A stretch of DNA of 50,040 bases from contig CAYZAK010000010.1 in the NCBI GenBank assembly GCA_964476445.1, positions 1 through 50,040 of the forward strand, written 5' to 3'. The notes beneath the pieces were generated by a model. It worked only from the letters and a program-made list of their open reading frames with translations. It searched no databases and had not been told where the DNA came from. The stretch comes from CAYZAK01 sp964476445. GTDB taxonomy: Bacteria > CG03 > SLGR01 > JAGXOG01. Numbering within the stretch: the first letter of the stretch is position 1; the number at the start of each line of letters is the position of its first letter. A program made the position numbers and the translations under genes. Shown one piece after another: positions 1 to 8,133 of this stretch.

Positions 1-95
1 TCCTTTCGTTTGCCATTTTAACTATAATGTTGCACTTTGTCATTGAATCCGTGTAGACAATTGACGCTTTAAATTTTTATTTCAAGTAATTATGT

Positions 96-124
96 TTGAC
101 TTTTAGATAGGGTATTTGTAAAAA
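96..124 (+). promoter_or_regulatory. weak sigma70-like promoter upstream of the antiporter gene
   Basis: TTGACT (96-101) is followed after 17 bases by TAAAAA (119-124), about 80 bases before the antiporter start codon. The -10 matches only 4 of 6 consensus bases, and AT-rich DNA gives many such matches, so this is tentative. The rest of bases 1-204 shows no gene or clear structure. Confidence 0.3.
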
Positions 125-204
125 TTTCATTTAATAGAAAGAGTTATAATATTTAAAAATTTAACTTTAAAACCAGGTGTACGGGGAAAAATAAATAAAC
201 TTCA

Positions 205-1134
205 ATGGAATATACACTAATATTATTTTTAATTGGACTAGTTATATTGTGGATGGGGGCTCACTGGTTTGTAGCCGGCGGGATTGTAATTGCCAGTACT
301 TTAGGTGTATCTGCCCTGATAATCGGGCTCACTATAGGAGCAGTGGGGACCTCTCTGCCCGAACTGATAGTTTCCTGGCTGGCCGCCGGAGTGGGAACTC
401 CCGGTATTTCTTTAGGCAATGTAGTTGGTTCTAATATAGCCAATATAGGATTGGCTCTGGGGGTGGGAGCGGTTATTTTCCCTGTTCCTGTAGAAAAAAG
501 TGTAAAGAAATATGACTACTGGGTTCTTTTAATTTCTGTTCTGGGATTGCTAATTATCACCTGGGATTTAATTTTTACAGGTATTGAAGGGATTGTGTTT
601 GTCCTGCTTTTTATTTTATACCTATTTTTTTTAAGTTATCGACATAAAAAGTTATCTGGAAATCTAAAGAAAAAAGAAAAGCTAAATCATCATTCACTGG
701 GTAAGGGAATAGTGTTTTTTATTGCAGGTGTGTTGGGATTGTACGCAGGATCCCGATTAACGATCAATGCGGCGTATAATATAGCTGTTAGTTATGGGGT
801 TTCTGATACCATAATAGGAATAACGGCTGTAGCTGTGGGAACTTCGTTACCTGAGGTGGCTGTTGTGGTTTCGGGCAGTTTAAAGAAAAAACCGGAGATA
901 AGTTTAGGCACGATAATAGGTTCAAATATAATAAATACTTTTTTAGTTGCCGGGGGAGCAGCTATTATAAATCCTATCGTTATCGTTAAAGAAGAATTTG
1001 TTTTTTTGGTCCCATCGGTATTGTTGTTCACTTTGCTTTTACTGCCGGCAATTTTTTTAGGAAAAAAAATAAATCGATTAAAAGGAGTTTTTCTCTTATC
1101 CGGATATATTATATATGTGGCGGTCCTTATTTGA
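205..1134 (+). CDS. calcium/sodium antiporter, CaCA superfamily (YrbG/CaxA-like)
   Basis: Integral membrane cation exchanger, expected to exchange Ca2+ for Na+ (or H+) across the inner membrane. The 309-aa protein is almost all hydrophobic and has the two inverted alpha-repeats that define the family. Repeat one (about residues 45-87) contains GAVGTSLPEL and GNVVGSNIAN; repeat two (about 207-250) contains AVGTSLPEV and GTIIGSNIIN. The conserved acidic residue of each GTSLPE motif is present. A charged cytoplasmic loop (about 145-163) separates the two halves. Length fits the family (about 310-330 aa). The ATG at 205 has no close Shine-Dalgarno sequence, but the protein starts directly with the first membrane helix, so the start is reasonable. 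Its stop codon overlaps a good promoter for the next gene. Ion specificity cannot be read from sequence. Confidence 0.9.
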   Translation: MEYTLILFLIGLVILWMGAHWFVAGGIVIASTLGVSALIIGLTIGAVGTSLPELIVSWLAAGVGTPGISLGNVVGSNIANIGLALGVGAVIFPVPVEKSVKKYDYWVLLISVLGLLIITWDLIFTGIEGIVFVLLFILYLFFLSYRHKKLSGNLKKKEKLNHHSLGKGIVFFIAGVLGLYAGSRLTINAAYNIAVSYGVSDTIIGITAVAVGTSLPEVAVVVSGSLKKKPEISLGTIIGSNIINTFLVAGGAAIINPIVIVKEEFVFLVPSVLLFTLLLLPAIFLGKKINRLKGVFLLSGYIIYVAVLI

Positions 1135-1158
1135 CAACAACAATGAAATGTAGATAAT
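1131..1158 (+). promoter_or_regulatory. sigma70-type promoter for the purC-like gene
   Basis: TTGACA (1131-1136) overlaps the antiporter stop codon and is followed after 16 bases by GATAAT (1153-1158). It implies a leader of about 90 bases before the ATG at 1259. The leader contains a 6-bp inverted repeat, GTGCTT/AAGCAC (about 1164-1187), with a T-rich loop. I recognise no known riboswitch. Confidence 0.5.
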
Positions 1159-1258
1159 AAGAGTGCTTTTTTTTTATATATAAGCACCGGTTTGGAGATA
1201 CGTAATAAAACTGTATATTCGGAGATAAAGTTAACGTTTTTTAAAACTGAAACTAAGA

Positions 1259-1945
1259 ATGACTAAAAAAATATATAAGGGTAAAACCAAAATTGTACGT
1301 CCTTATTCAAAGGGACGGTTGCTGATGGAGTTTAGAGATTCCGTCCTTGGCCATAACGGCAGTCCGGATTCCGGGGGAGATCAGGTGGTGGATTATATAA
1401 AAGGAAAACGGTATTACTGTATGGAACTTTCCCGGTATTTTTTCAAACTTCTTTCTAAAAAGAAACTGAAAAATCATTACCTTAAAACCATAAAAGAAAA
1501 AAATGCGGTTTTAGTTAAAAAAACTAAAGTTTTCGGGTACGGGTTGGAATATATTTGCCGTAGGATGGCCTACGGAAGTTTTATAGCCCGCTACGGGGAA
1601 TACATCAAAAAATTTAAAGATCTAAAATATCTTGTAGAAATAACTATAAAAAATGACGCAAAGAAAGATCCCTTCATAAATGACGATGCTTTGTTAGAAT
1701 TAAATATAATAACTTTAAAGGATTTAAAAATAACAAAAAACTTGACTCGTAAAGTAGCTAGAATAATAAATAGAGATTTAAAAAAGTACGAACTGGAACT
1801 GGTTGATATAAAGGTAGAATTTGGTAAAAAAAACGGCCAGATAATGATAATAGACACCATGAACTGTGACAATATGAGGGTGCTGGATAAAAACAGGCAT
1901 GAAATTGTTGGATATAAAGAGCTTTACCGCAGAATTAATGGATAA
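1259..1945 (+). CDS. purC: SAICAR synthetase-like protein (PurC family), divergent
   Basis: Resembles phosphoribosylaminoimidazole-succinocarboxamide synthase, which joins aspartate to CAIR in purine synthesis using ATP. Visible family landmarks are YKGKTKIV at the N-terminus (nucleotide-binding beta-hairpin), RRMAYGSFIARYG mid-protein (family form near R-N-x-x-A-G-S-F-x-x-R-Y-G), ITIKNDAKKDPFINDDA (family form near KNDxxxDPxxNxDH), and VEFGKKNGQIMIIDTMNCDN near the C-terminus. Length (228 aa) matches short bacterial PurC. It is divergent: the usual D-E-x-S-P-D at the end of the core reads DTMNCDN, and the usual FKD-x-ATA region is replaced by FRDSVLGHNG. No other purine gene is nearby. There is no clear ribosome binding site before the ATG. 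Canonical PurC, or a sub-family acting on a related substrate, are both possible. Confidence 0.75.
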   Translation: MTKKIYKGKTKIVRPYSKGRLLMEFRDSVLGHNGSPDSGGDQVVDYIKGKRYYCMELSRYFFKLLSKKKLKNHYLKTIKEKNAVLVKKTKVFGYGLEYICRRMAYGSFIARYGEYIKKFKDLKYLVEITIKNDAKKDPFINDDALLELNIITLKDLKITKNLTRKVARIINRDLKKYELELVDIKVEFGKKNGQIMIIDTMNCDNMRVLDKNRHEIVGYKELYRRING

Positions 1946-1953
1946 TAGGTTAA

Positions 1954-2721
1954 ATGACTGATATTACTGGGTTCTTCGACACACACGCTCACTTACTTGA
2001 TGAGCAGTTTAACAGAGACCGTTTTAAAATCATTGACAATAATTTAGGATTGGGGGGGGTTGTGTGCATGTATGAACCCGGGGAAGATATCAGGATGCTT
2101 GAAGAACTCTTAAAGCAAGATAGTATCTGGGCAGCCGCTGGGGTACACCCCCATTTTGCCAAGTATTTTAGCAGTAAAAAAAATCAGTTTAAAAAAATTT
2201 TGGATAAAAAAAAAGTAGTGGCGGTGGGTGAAATAGGCCTTGATTTTTACTACAAAAACTCAGCCCCTAAAATTCAGAAGGAAGTATTTAAAAAGCAGCT
2301 GAAAATTGCTGATACTAAAAAAATGCCGGTGGTTGTACATTCCCGAAAAGCTTTTGGGGAAACTCTAGATATTTTAAAGAAATTTAAAGATTTAAAAATT
2401 CTTATTCATTGTTTTACGGGTACCAAAAAAGAAGTCCATAAATTGATTGACAGGAATTATTATATAGCTGTAGGAGGTGTAGTAACTTTTAAGAACGCAG
2501 ATAGTTTAAAAGAAGCGGTTAAAAATATTCCTTTGAACCGGCTGGTATTGGAAACTGATTGTCCATATCTGGCGCCTTCTCCGGTAAGGGGAAGAAGAAA
2601 TCAGCCTGATTATGTTAAATATACGGCCCGCCAGATAGCCCAAGTAAAAAATATATCAGTTGATGAATTAAAAACTATAACTTTTAAAAATGCCGATAAA
2701 ATTTTTCAATTGCAATTATAA
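1954..2721 (+). CDS. tatD: TatD-family metal-dependent deoxyribonuclease
   Basis: TatD/YcfH-type TIM-barrel hydrolase; family members are Mg2+-dependent 3'-5' DNA exonucleases, with roles suggested in DNA repair and D-aminoacyl-tRNA editing. Metal ligands are all visible: FFDTHAHLL (first HxH), AVGEIGLDFYY (Glu ligand), VVVHSRKA, LIHCFTG (His) and VLETDCPYLAPSP (the Asp and the following conserved stretch), then RGRRNQP. At 255 aa it is of normal length. It starts 8 bases after the purC-like stop, with AGGT 5 bases before the ATG, so the two are probably co-transcribed. It contains an 8-base G run (2052-2059) in the codons for LGG, one of several G runs in this window. The family assignment is firm; substrate is inferred. 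Confidence 0.92.
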   Translation: MTDITGFFDTHAHLLDEQFNRDRFKIIDNNLGLGGVVCMYEPGEDIRMLEELLKQDSIWAAAGVHPHFAKYFSSKKNQFKKILDKKKVVAVGEIGLDFYYKNSAPKIQKEVFKKQLKIADTKKMPVVVHSRKAFGETLDILKKFKDLKILIHCFTGTKKEVHKLIDRNYYIAVGGVVTFKNADSLKEAVKNIPLNRLVLETDCPYLAPSPVRGRRNQPDYVKYTARQIAQVKNISVDELKTITFKNADKIFQLQL

Positions 2722-2734
2722 ATTTCCAGTATAA

Positions 2735-2763
2735 TTGAGATTTTTTAAAATAATTGTTATACT
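2735..2763 (+). promoter_or_regulatory. sigma70-type promoter for the nuclease-PhoH operon
   Basis: TTGAGA (2735-2740), a 17-base spacer and TATACT (2758-2763) form a near-consensus promoter about 45 bases before the start codon at 2808. It would drive the nuclease, phoH-like and acyl-CoA synthetase genes, which overlap or abut. Confidence 0.6.
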
Positions 2764-2807
2764 ATCTTAGAATAGAGGATTAGAATTTAAAAAAACAGGA
2801 AGGAAAA

Positions 2808-3746
2808 ATGGCATATCAAAGAACTAAAAATCCTCCGTGGAGTTGGTCGTCTTCACGGAAAAGTACTTTTCAGGAATGTAAAAGAAAATATTATTATAAC
2901 TATTATTTAGCCCATAATGGCTGGGAAGATAGTGCGCCTGAGGAATCTAAGCTGGCCTATAGACTTAAAAAACTTACCGGCATATACCTTATATTAGGGA
3001 ATGCAGTTCATGAAATAGCTGAATATGCCTGTAAATCTGTGGACAGCACCGGTGAATATCCGGATAAGAAAAAAATGATAGATAAGGTAAGGTATCTACT
3101 TAACCAGGCTTGGAAAGAATCTCAGGAACCCCACAAGTGGATGGCTAGGCCCAATCAATATTTTATGCTTCAGGAATTTTATTACGGAGACGGCTTATCC
3201 CGGAATTTAATAAATAAAATTAAAGACAGACTGTATAAAGCGGTGAACAATCTTTACCAATCACCCACCGTAAAAGATTTGGTTAAAAGCGAATGTACTC
3301 TTGAGATGGCCGAGAAAATGGATACTTTTGATTTTAAAGATACTCCGGTATACGCTATACCGGATATAGTTTATACCAATCAAAAAGGAGATTGGTATGT
3401 GGTTGACTGGAAAACCGGTAAAGAATATAAAAAACACGCTGATCAGCTAAATCTGTATGCTCTCTATATTGAAGAAAAACTCGGGGTGTCTCCCGAAAAT
3501 ATGAAGGGAAGGGTGGAGTATTTGCTTACCGGAAATACCAAGGATGTGGATATAAACCAAAAATCGTTGAAAGAGTCAAGAACAAAAGTAGCCCGGAGCA
3601 TAGAAAATATGAAAGAGTATTTAAAAGATCCTGGAAAAAATATTCCCTGCGACAAAGAAAAATTCTCCTTAACTGAAAAAAAGTATATGTGTAAATGGTG
3701 TAATTTTTATGAGCTGGACAGAGAAGAATTAGGGGATATCTTATGA
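2808..3746 (+). CDS. PD-(D/E)XK nuclease with an Fe-S cysteine signature (RecB/Cas4-like), stand-alone
   Basis: Single-domain RecB/Cas4-type nuclease of 312 aa. Visible motifs are GNAVHEIAE (about residue 67, the motif-I His), D186 in AIPDIVY, D200-x-K202 in VVDWKTGK, and the motif-IV glutamine in DQLNLYALY (about 213). Four cysteines at 24, 281, 295 and 298 lie at the two ends of the fold, where AddB and Cas4 nucleases bind a 4Fe-4S cluster; the last pair is CKWC. No helicase domain is present. AGGAAGG precedes the ATG at good spacing. The stop overlaps the next start as ATGA (3743-3746), so it is translationally coupled to a PIN-PhoH ATPase. No Cas genes or repeats are near, so a CRISPR role is not supported. 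Its actual substrate, DNA or RNA, is unknown. Confidence 0.8.
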   Translation: MAYQRTKNPPWSWSSSRKSTFQECKRKYYYNYYLAHNGWEDSAPEESKLAYRLKKLTGIYLILGNAVHEIAEYACKSVDSTGEYPDKKKMIDKVRYLLNQAWKESQEPHKWMARPNQYFMLQEFYYGDGLSRNLINKIKDRLYKAVNNLYQSPTVKDLVKSECTLEMAEKMDTFDFKDTPVYAIPDIVYTNQKGDWYVVDWKTGKEYKKHADQLNLYALYIEEKLGVSPENMKGRVEYLLTGNTKDVDINQKSLKESRTKVARSIENMKEYLKDPGKNIPCDKEKFSLTEKKYMCKWCNFYELDREELGDIL

Positions 3747-5101
3747 ATAAAACTTTTGTTCTGGATACTAATGTTTTAATACATGATCCCGGTAGCCTGT
3801 ATAGTTTTGATGATAATGAGGTAGTATTGCCACTGGCTGTAATAGAGGAACTTGATAAGTTGAAGAAACTATCAGATGAGCGGGGTCGTAACGCCCGGTT
3901 GATAGCTAGAAAATTAGATGATCTTAGAAAAAAGGGGAAACTTTTGAAAGGGGTAAAGACAAAAAACGGAGGATTGATAAGAATAGAACCGTATAAAAAA
4001 GCCGAAATCCCTACTTCACTGGTTAAAAAAGCCGATAACGAGATACTTTCCGTAGCGTTGGGTTTAAAAGAATCCGGAAAAGATGTCATATTTATTTCTA
4101 AAGATATAAATATGAGAGTAAAGGCGGAAGTACTGGGTTTAGATGTTCAGGATTTTGAGAAGTCAAAAGTCAGTTTTGAAGAGCTGTACACCGGCTGGAG
4201 AGAGATAACTGTGCCAGATAAACTTGTAGATGAATTTAAGAGTCAGCAGAAAATGCCGCCGCCTAAAGATATAAAGGGTAATCTCCTGCCCCAGGAATTT
4301 ATTATGGTAAAATCCGATACGGATAATAAAAAGACCGGTCTGGGACGTTATGCTCCCAGTGAGGAGCTTATTTTAAACCTTGGCCACGCTCAAAGCCGTC
4401 CATGGGGACTAAATGCCTTAAATATTGAACAGAAATTTGCTTTTGAAGCGTTATTAAATGAAGATATTAAACTGGTGACTTTACTGGGAGTAGCGGGCAC
4501 CGGTAAAACTTTAATAGCTTTAGCTTGCGGAATGCATCTTACTTTTGATAAGAATAAATATAGGCGGGTAATGATATCCCGACCGGTGGTTCCTATGGGT
4601 AAAGATATAGGTTATTTACCGGGTTCAAAAGAAGAAAAACTGGCCAACTGGATGGGAGCTTTTTATGATAATCTTGAATTCCTTGTGGAGGCCCGTTCCG
4701 CCAGCGGTAAGCAGAAACCAAATTTTGGATATACCGGTAAAAAAAATGTAAACTTAAAACCTTCGCAGGTAGTGGATAACCTTTTTGACACCGGTAAGAT
4801 AGAGATTGAAGCTTTGACTTATTTAAGGGGAAGAAGTATTCCCCAGCAGTATATGATTATTGATGAGGCCCAGAATCTAACTCCCCTGGAGATTAAAACC
4901 ATAGTATCCCGGGCCGGAAAAAACACTAAGGTAGTCGTTACGGGGGATCCTTACCAGATCGACAACCCTTATCTTGATTCTTCTTCTAACGGTTTAACCT
5001 ATCTGGCAGAGAGATTTAAAGGGCAAGATATTTTTGCCCACATAACTTTAACTAAGAGTGAAAGGAGCGATCTGGCGGCCCGTGCTGCTGAATTATTGTA
5101 A
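3743..5101 (+). CDS. PhoH-like ATPase with N-terminal PIN domain (YlaK/PhoH2 type)
   Basis: Two-domain protein of 452 aa. The N-terminal PIN domain (about 1-135) begins FVLDTNVLIHDP with D8, followed by VIEELDKLKK, ADNEILSVAL and ISKDINMRVKA; these supply the acidic residues of a PIN ribonuclease. The C-terminal PhoH domain (about 205-452) has Walker A GVAGTGKT (249-256), the MISRPVVPMG segment, Walker B-like IIDEAQNLTP (D374, E375) and VVTGDPYQID. Related PhoH2 proteins are reported as RNA helicases with ribonuclease activity. The start codon lies inside the stop of the upstream Fe-S nuclease (ATGA). The stop shares one base with the start of the acyl-CoA synthetase. Linkage to the nuclease hints at a joint nucleic-acid task; that is inference. 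Confidence 0.9.
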   Translation: MNKTFVLDTNVLIHDPGSLYSFDDNEVVLPLAVIEELDKLKKLSDERGRNARLIARKLDDLRKKGKLLKGVKTKNGGLIRIEPYKKAEIPTSLVKKADNEILSVALGLKESGKDVIFISKDINMRVKAEVLGLDVQDFEKSKVSFEELYTGWREITVPDKLVDEFKSQQKMPPPKDIKGNLLPQEFIMVKSDTDNKKTGLGRYAPSEELILNLGHAQSRPWGLNALNIEQKFAFEALLNEDIKLVTLLGVAGTGKTLIALACGMHLTFDKNKYRRVMISRPVVPMGKDIGYLPGSKEEKLANWMGAFYDNLEFLVEARSASGKQKPNFGYTGKKNVNLKPSQVVDNLFDTGKIEIEALTYLRGRSIPQQYMIIDEAQNLTPLEIKTIVSRAGKNTKVVVTGDPYQIDNPYLDSSSNGLTYLAERFKGQDIFAHITLTKSERSDLAARAAELL

Positions 5102-6807
5102 TGTTTAAAAATTTAGCTCAATTTTTTTTAAACAGGACAGAGCTTTATAAAGATAGAATTGCGCATATTGAACCGGTGAACGAAGGTTATAAAGAATATA
5201 CTTACCATGATTTTAGAAGCAATGTATTAAAACTGTCCGGATATCTTTTAAACAGAATAGAAATAGATAACAATTCTAAAATTGCGCTTCTTTCAGAAAA
5301 TTCCCATTACTGGCCGGTGGTCTATTTTACCGCTCATTTTTTGGGGATCCCCGTAGTACCTCTGGATAATAAATTACAGGCCGGAGATAATATTCATTTT
5401 TTACGTCATAGCCAATCGGATATTTTGTTTGCCGATGCCCGAGTTTATGACGATTTAAATTTAGAAATAAGATCCGGTTTAAACATAAAAGAGGTAATAG
5501 TAACAGATACCGATAAATCCTATAACGTAGAGAAAAGTTTAGAGCAAATTCTTAAAGAAGCTAAACAACTGGACCAGATAAAAGAATATCCGGGGTTTGA
5601 AAAAACTGACCGTGAAAGTATAGGGGCAATTCTATACACTTCCGGAACAACCGGTTCACCTAAAGGGGTTTCTCTTACCCATGGCAACCTACTGCATCAG
5701 ATAGATGCGGTGCCTTCTGCAATTAAAATTAGCCAAGAGGACGTTGTTATTGCCATCCTCCCTCTTTTCCACGCTTTTCCAGCTGTGGGCACTATGCTAG
5801 CGCCTCTGGCGGCTGGCTGCAGGGTAGTCTTTTCAAATACTTTACGGGCAACTAAAATAGTGAATTATATGAGAGACCGGGATGTCTCTATTATGGTCGG
5901 GGTACCGGCCCTTTTTGATTCCTTTAAAAATGCCATGGAGAGAAAAATAAAAAATAGTTCCGTAGTAAAGCGTACGCTTTTTGGAACTTTCAAAGGGGTT
6001 ACTAAATTATTAGATGTAGTTAATATTAATGCCGGTCCCGCTGTTTTTAAAAAATTAAGGCAGAAGGCGGGTATGGCCAAATTACGGTTGATGGTTTCAG
6101 GGGGAGCTCCTTTAATGCCTTCTACAGGAAATTTTTTCACTATGTTGGGAATAGAATTTGTCCAGGGATACGGGTTAACGGAGACGGCACCGGTTTTGAC
6201 CGTAAATTATCGGTCCCCGGTAAATTTAGAATCGGTCGGCGCCCCGGTTGACGGGGTAAAATTGAGAATAAAAGATAAAAATAAGAAAGGGTACGGGGAA
6301 ATAGAGGCAAAAGGGGATAATATAATGGCCGGGTACTATAAAAATGACCGGGCCACCCGGAAAGTTATGGATAACGGTTGGATAAAAACAGGGGATATAG
6401 GATATATTGATGACAACGGGTATCTTTACATAAAAGGAAGGAGTAAAAATGTAATTGTCACTTCGGCCGGGAAAAACATCTATCCGGAAGAAATTGAAGC
6501 TAAACTCCAGCACAGTAAATATATTGATGAAATAATGGTTTACGGTAGAAAATTTGACAATAAGAACGAAAAAGTATCGGCCATAGTATATCCGGATTAT
6601 GAAAATTTAGATAAATATTTTTCTAAAAACAATATTGAGGAGACCAGTGAATCAATATTTAATGTTATAGACCGGGAAGTAAAAAAATATACTAAAAATT
6701 TTCCAGTGTACAAAAAAATTAAAAACCTAAAAATTCAGCAGGAAGAATTTCAGAAGACCACTACCCGTAAAATAAAAAGATATCTTTATACCAGCAATCA
6801 GGAATAA
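5101..6807 (+). CDS. long-chain fatty-acid--CoA ligase / AMP-forming acyl-CoA synthetase
   Basis: ANL-superfamily adenylating enzyme of 568 aa that activates a fatty acid with ATP and would transfer it to CoA. The signature P-loop AILYTSGTTGSPKG lies near residue 177. Downstream are GYGLTETAP (adenine-binding motif), GWIKTGDIGYIDDNGY and the hinge region GRSKNVIVTSAGKNIYPEEI; TTRKIKRY near the C-terminus carries the probable catalytic lysine. It most resembles FAA1-type long-chain ligases. Its ATG at 5101 uses the last base of the phoH-like stop codon. It is co-transcribed with the nuclease and PhoH genes, although no functional link is obvious. A ligase loading an acyl carrier protein instead of CoA cannot be excluded. 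Confidence 0.9.
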   Translation: MFKNLAQFFLNRTELYKDRIAHIEPVNEGYKEYTYHDFRSNVLKLSGYLLNRIEIDNNSKIALLSENSHYWPVVYFTAHFLGIPVVPLDNKLQAGDNIHFLRHSQSDILFADARVYDDLNLEIRSGLNIKEVIVTDTDKSYNVEKSLEQILKEAKQLDQIKEYPGFEKTDRESIGAILYTSGTTGSPKGVSLTHGNLLHQIDAVPSAIKISQEDVVIAILPLFHAFPAVGTMLAPLAAGCRVVFSNTLRATKIVNYMRDRDVSIMVGVPALFDSFKNAMERKIKNSSVVKRTLFGTFKGVTKLLDVVNINAGPAVFKKLRQKAGMAKLRLMVSGGAPLMPSTGNFFTMLGIEFVQGYGLTETAPVLTVNYRSPVNLESVGAPVDGVKLRIKDKNKKGYGEIEAKGDNIMAGYYKNDRATRKVMDNGWIKTGDIGYIDDNGYLYIKGRSKNVIVTSAGKNIYPEEIEAKLQHSKYIDEIMVYGRKFDNKNEKVSAIVYPDYENLDKYFSKNNIEETSESIFNVIDREVKKYTKNFPVYKKIKNLKIQQEEFQKTTTRKIKRYLYTSNQE

Positions 6808-6892
6808 ATTAACAGATAGCCGGTATTAATAGTAGAAGGGGGAAATTTAAATTTTAGTTGGTGCTTAATAGAAAATAATAATGGAGGAAAAA

Positions 6893-8086
6893 ATGAACTT
6901 AGCAAAAAGAATTGAGCGTTTAGGAACCGAAACAGCATTTGCCGTTTCGCAGGAGGCCGCGGAATTTTCCGAGAAGGGAAACAAAGTATATCCATTTCAT
7001 CTGGGAGATATAGATTTACCCACCCCTGAAAACATACAGGAAGCTACCTTTAAAGCAATAAAAGACGGTAAAACCGGGTACTGTCCCAATGCCGGTATTC
7101 CCCAGTTACGAAAAGCACTGGCCAATGATATAAATAAGTCTCACGGTACCGACTACAACATGTCTAATGTGGTTATACAGCCCGGCGGTAAACCAGTTAT
7201 CGGTAAATTTATTCTGGCTTTAATGAATCCCGGTGACGAAGTTCTGTACCCCAACCCCGGATATCCAATTTATGAATCCCAGATTGAATTTCACGGAGGA
7301 ATTCCAAAACCTTATACCTACAAGGAAGGAAAAGAGGGGTTTAAACTTGATTTGGACGGTCTTGAAAAATCTATTACCTCAAAAACAAAAATATTGATTT
7401 TTAATGATTTTCAAAATCCAATGGCTGCAGAAGCTTCTTCAGCAGAGTTGAAACGCATAGCCGAACTTGCCAGAAAACATGATTTATACGTACTTTGCGA
7501 TGAGGCCTACTTTGATATACGTTATTCCGGACAGTCGAAATCCCTGGCTTCTCTAGAAGGTATGAAGGAAAGAAGCGTGATTGCCTATACTTTTTCTAAA
7601 AAGTATGCGATGACCGGATGGAGACTGGGAGCAGCGGTAGCCCCTGATGATCTGGTACCGGTTATCGGTAAATTAAATACTAACGATGAGTCCTGCTCAA
7701 ATCATTTTGTACAGTACGGTGCTCTTGAAGGGTTAACCGGAGATCAGAGCGGTGCCCAAAAAATTCTGAAAACCCTTGAAAAAAGACGGGATGTCGGAGT
7801 TGATATTTTAAATTCCATAGAAGGAGTTAAATGTTTTAAGCCTCAAACCACTTTTTATCTTTTTCCCAATGTAACAGGGGCTATGGAAAAATTAGGTATA
7901 GATTCCTATGCCGAGTTCAGAAAAACTGCTCTTCATGAAACCGGAGTATCGTTTTGCACTAGATTACATTTCGGTAAAGAACTTCCCGGGGAAACCAACC
8001 GGTATATTAGATTTGCTTATTCGGGTATTTCAGCTTCTGAAATGGAAGAAGGACTTACTAAATTTAAAAACTTTATAGAAAGTTAA
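6893..8086 (+). CDS. class I/II PLP-dependent aminotransferase (AspC family)
   Basis: Fold-type I aminotransferase of 397 aa. Recognisable pieces are QPGGKPVIGKF and NPGDEVLYPNPGYPIYESQ, then FNDFQNPMAAEAS (in place of the usual NPTG motif), LCDEAYFDIRY (the Asp that contacts the PLP ring nitrogen), and FSKKYAMTGWRLG with the PLP Schiff-base lysine. FAYSG near the C-terminus probably carries the arginine that binds the substrate carboxylate (NRYIRFAYSG). I chose the ATG at 6893 rather than 6881, because GGAGG at 6883-6887 sits 5 bases before 6893 and overlaps the alternative start. Amino-acid specificity (aspartate, alanine or other) cannot be read. The gene converges on the minus-strand envelope cassette. 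Confidence 0.88.
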   Translation: MNLAKRIERLGTETAFAVSQEAAEFSEKGNKVYPFHLGDIDLPTPENIQEATFKAIKDGKTGYCPNAGIPQLRKALANDINKSHGTDYNMSNVVIQPGGKPVIGKFILALMNPGDEVLYPNPGYPIYESQIEFHGGIPKPYTYKEGKEGFKLDLDGLEKSITSKTKILIFNDFQNPMAAEASSAELKRIAELARKHDLYVLCDEAYFDIRYSGQSKSLASLEGMKERSVIAYTFSKKYAMTGWRLGAAVAPDDLVPVIGKLNTNDESCSNHFVQYGALEGLTGDQSGAQKILKTLEKRRDVGVDILNSIEGVKCFKPQTTFYLFPNVTGAMEKLGIDSYAEFRKTALHETGVSFCTRLHFGKELPGETNRYIRFAYSGISASEMEEGLTKFKNFIES

Positions 8087-8133
8087 AGAGTAAGTAGATA
8101 AAAAATTAATTTCACTCCGGTTTAACTCGGAAT

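Noticed and set aside
1164..1187. Hairpin GTGCTT/AAGCAC before purC as terminator or riboswitch
   Set aside because: The Ts are in the loop rather than after the stem, and no conserved riboswitch core is recognisable.
3526..4089. Minus-strand open frame of 187 codons opposite the nuclease/phoH junction
   Set aside because: It overlaps two well-supported plus-strand genes and has no recognisable domain or ribosome binding site.
2808..5101. CRISPR-Cas adaptation module because of the Cas4-like nuclease
   Set aside because: No Cas1/Cas2, no effector genes and no repeat array occur in the window.
8087..8133. Bidirectional terminator between the aminotransferase and the convergent cassette
   Set aside because: Only a weak CCG/CGG pairing is present; the stem is too short to claim.
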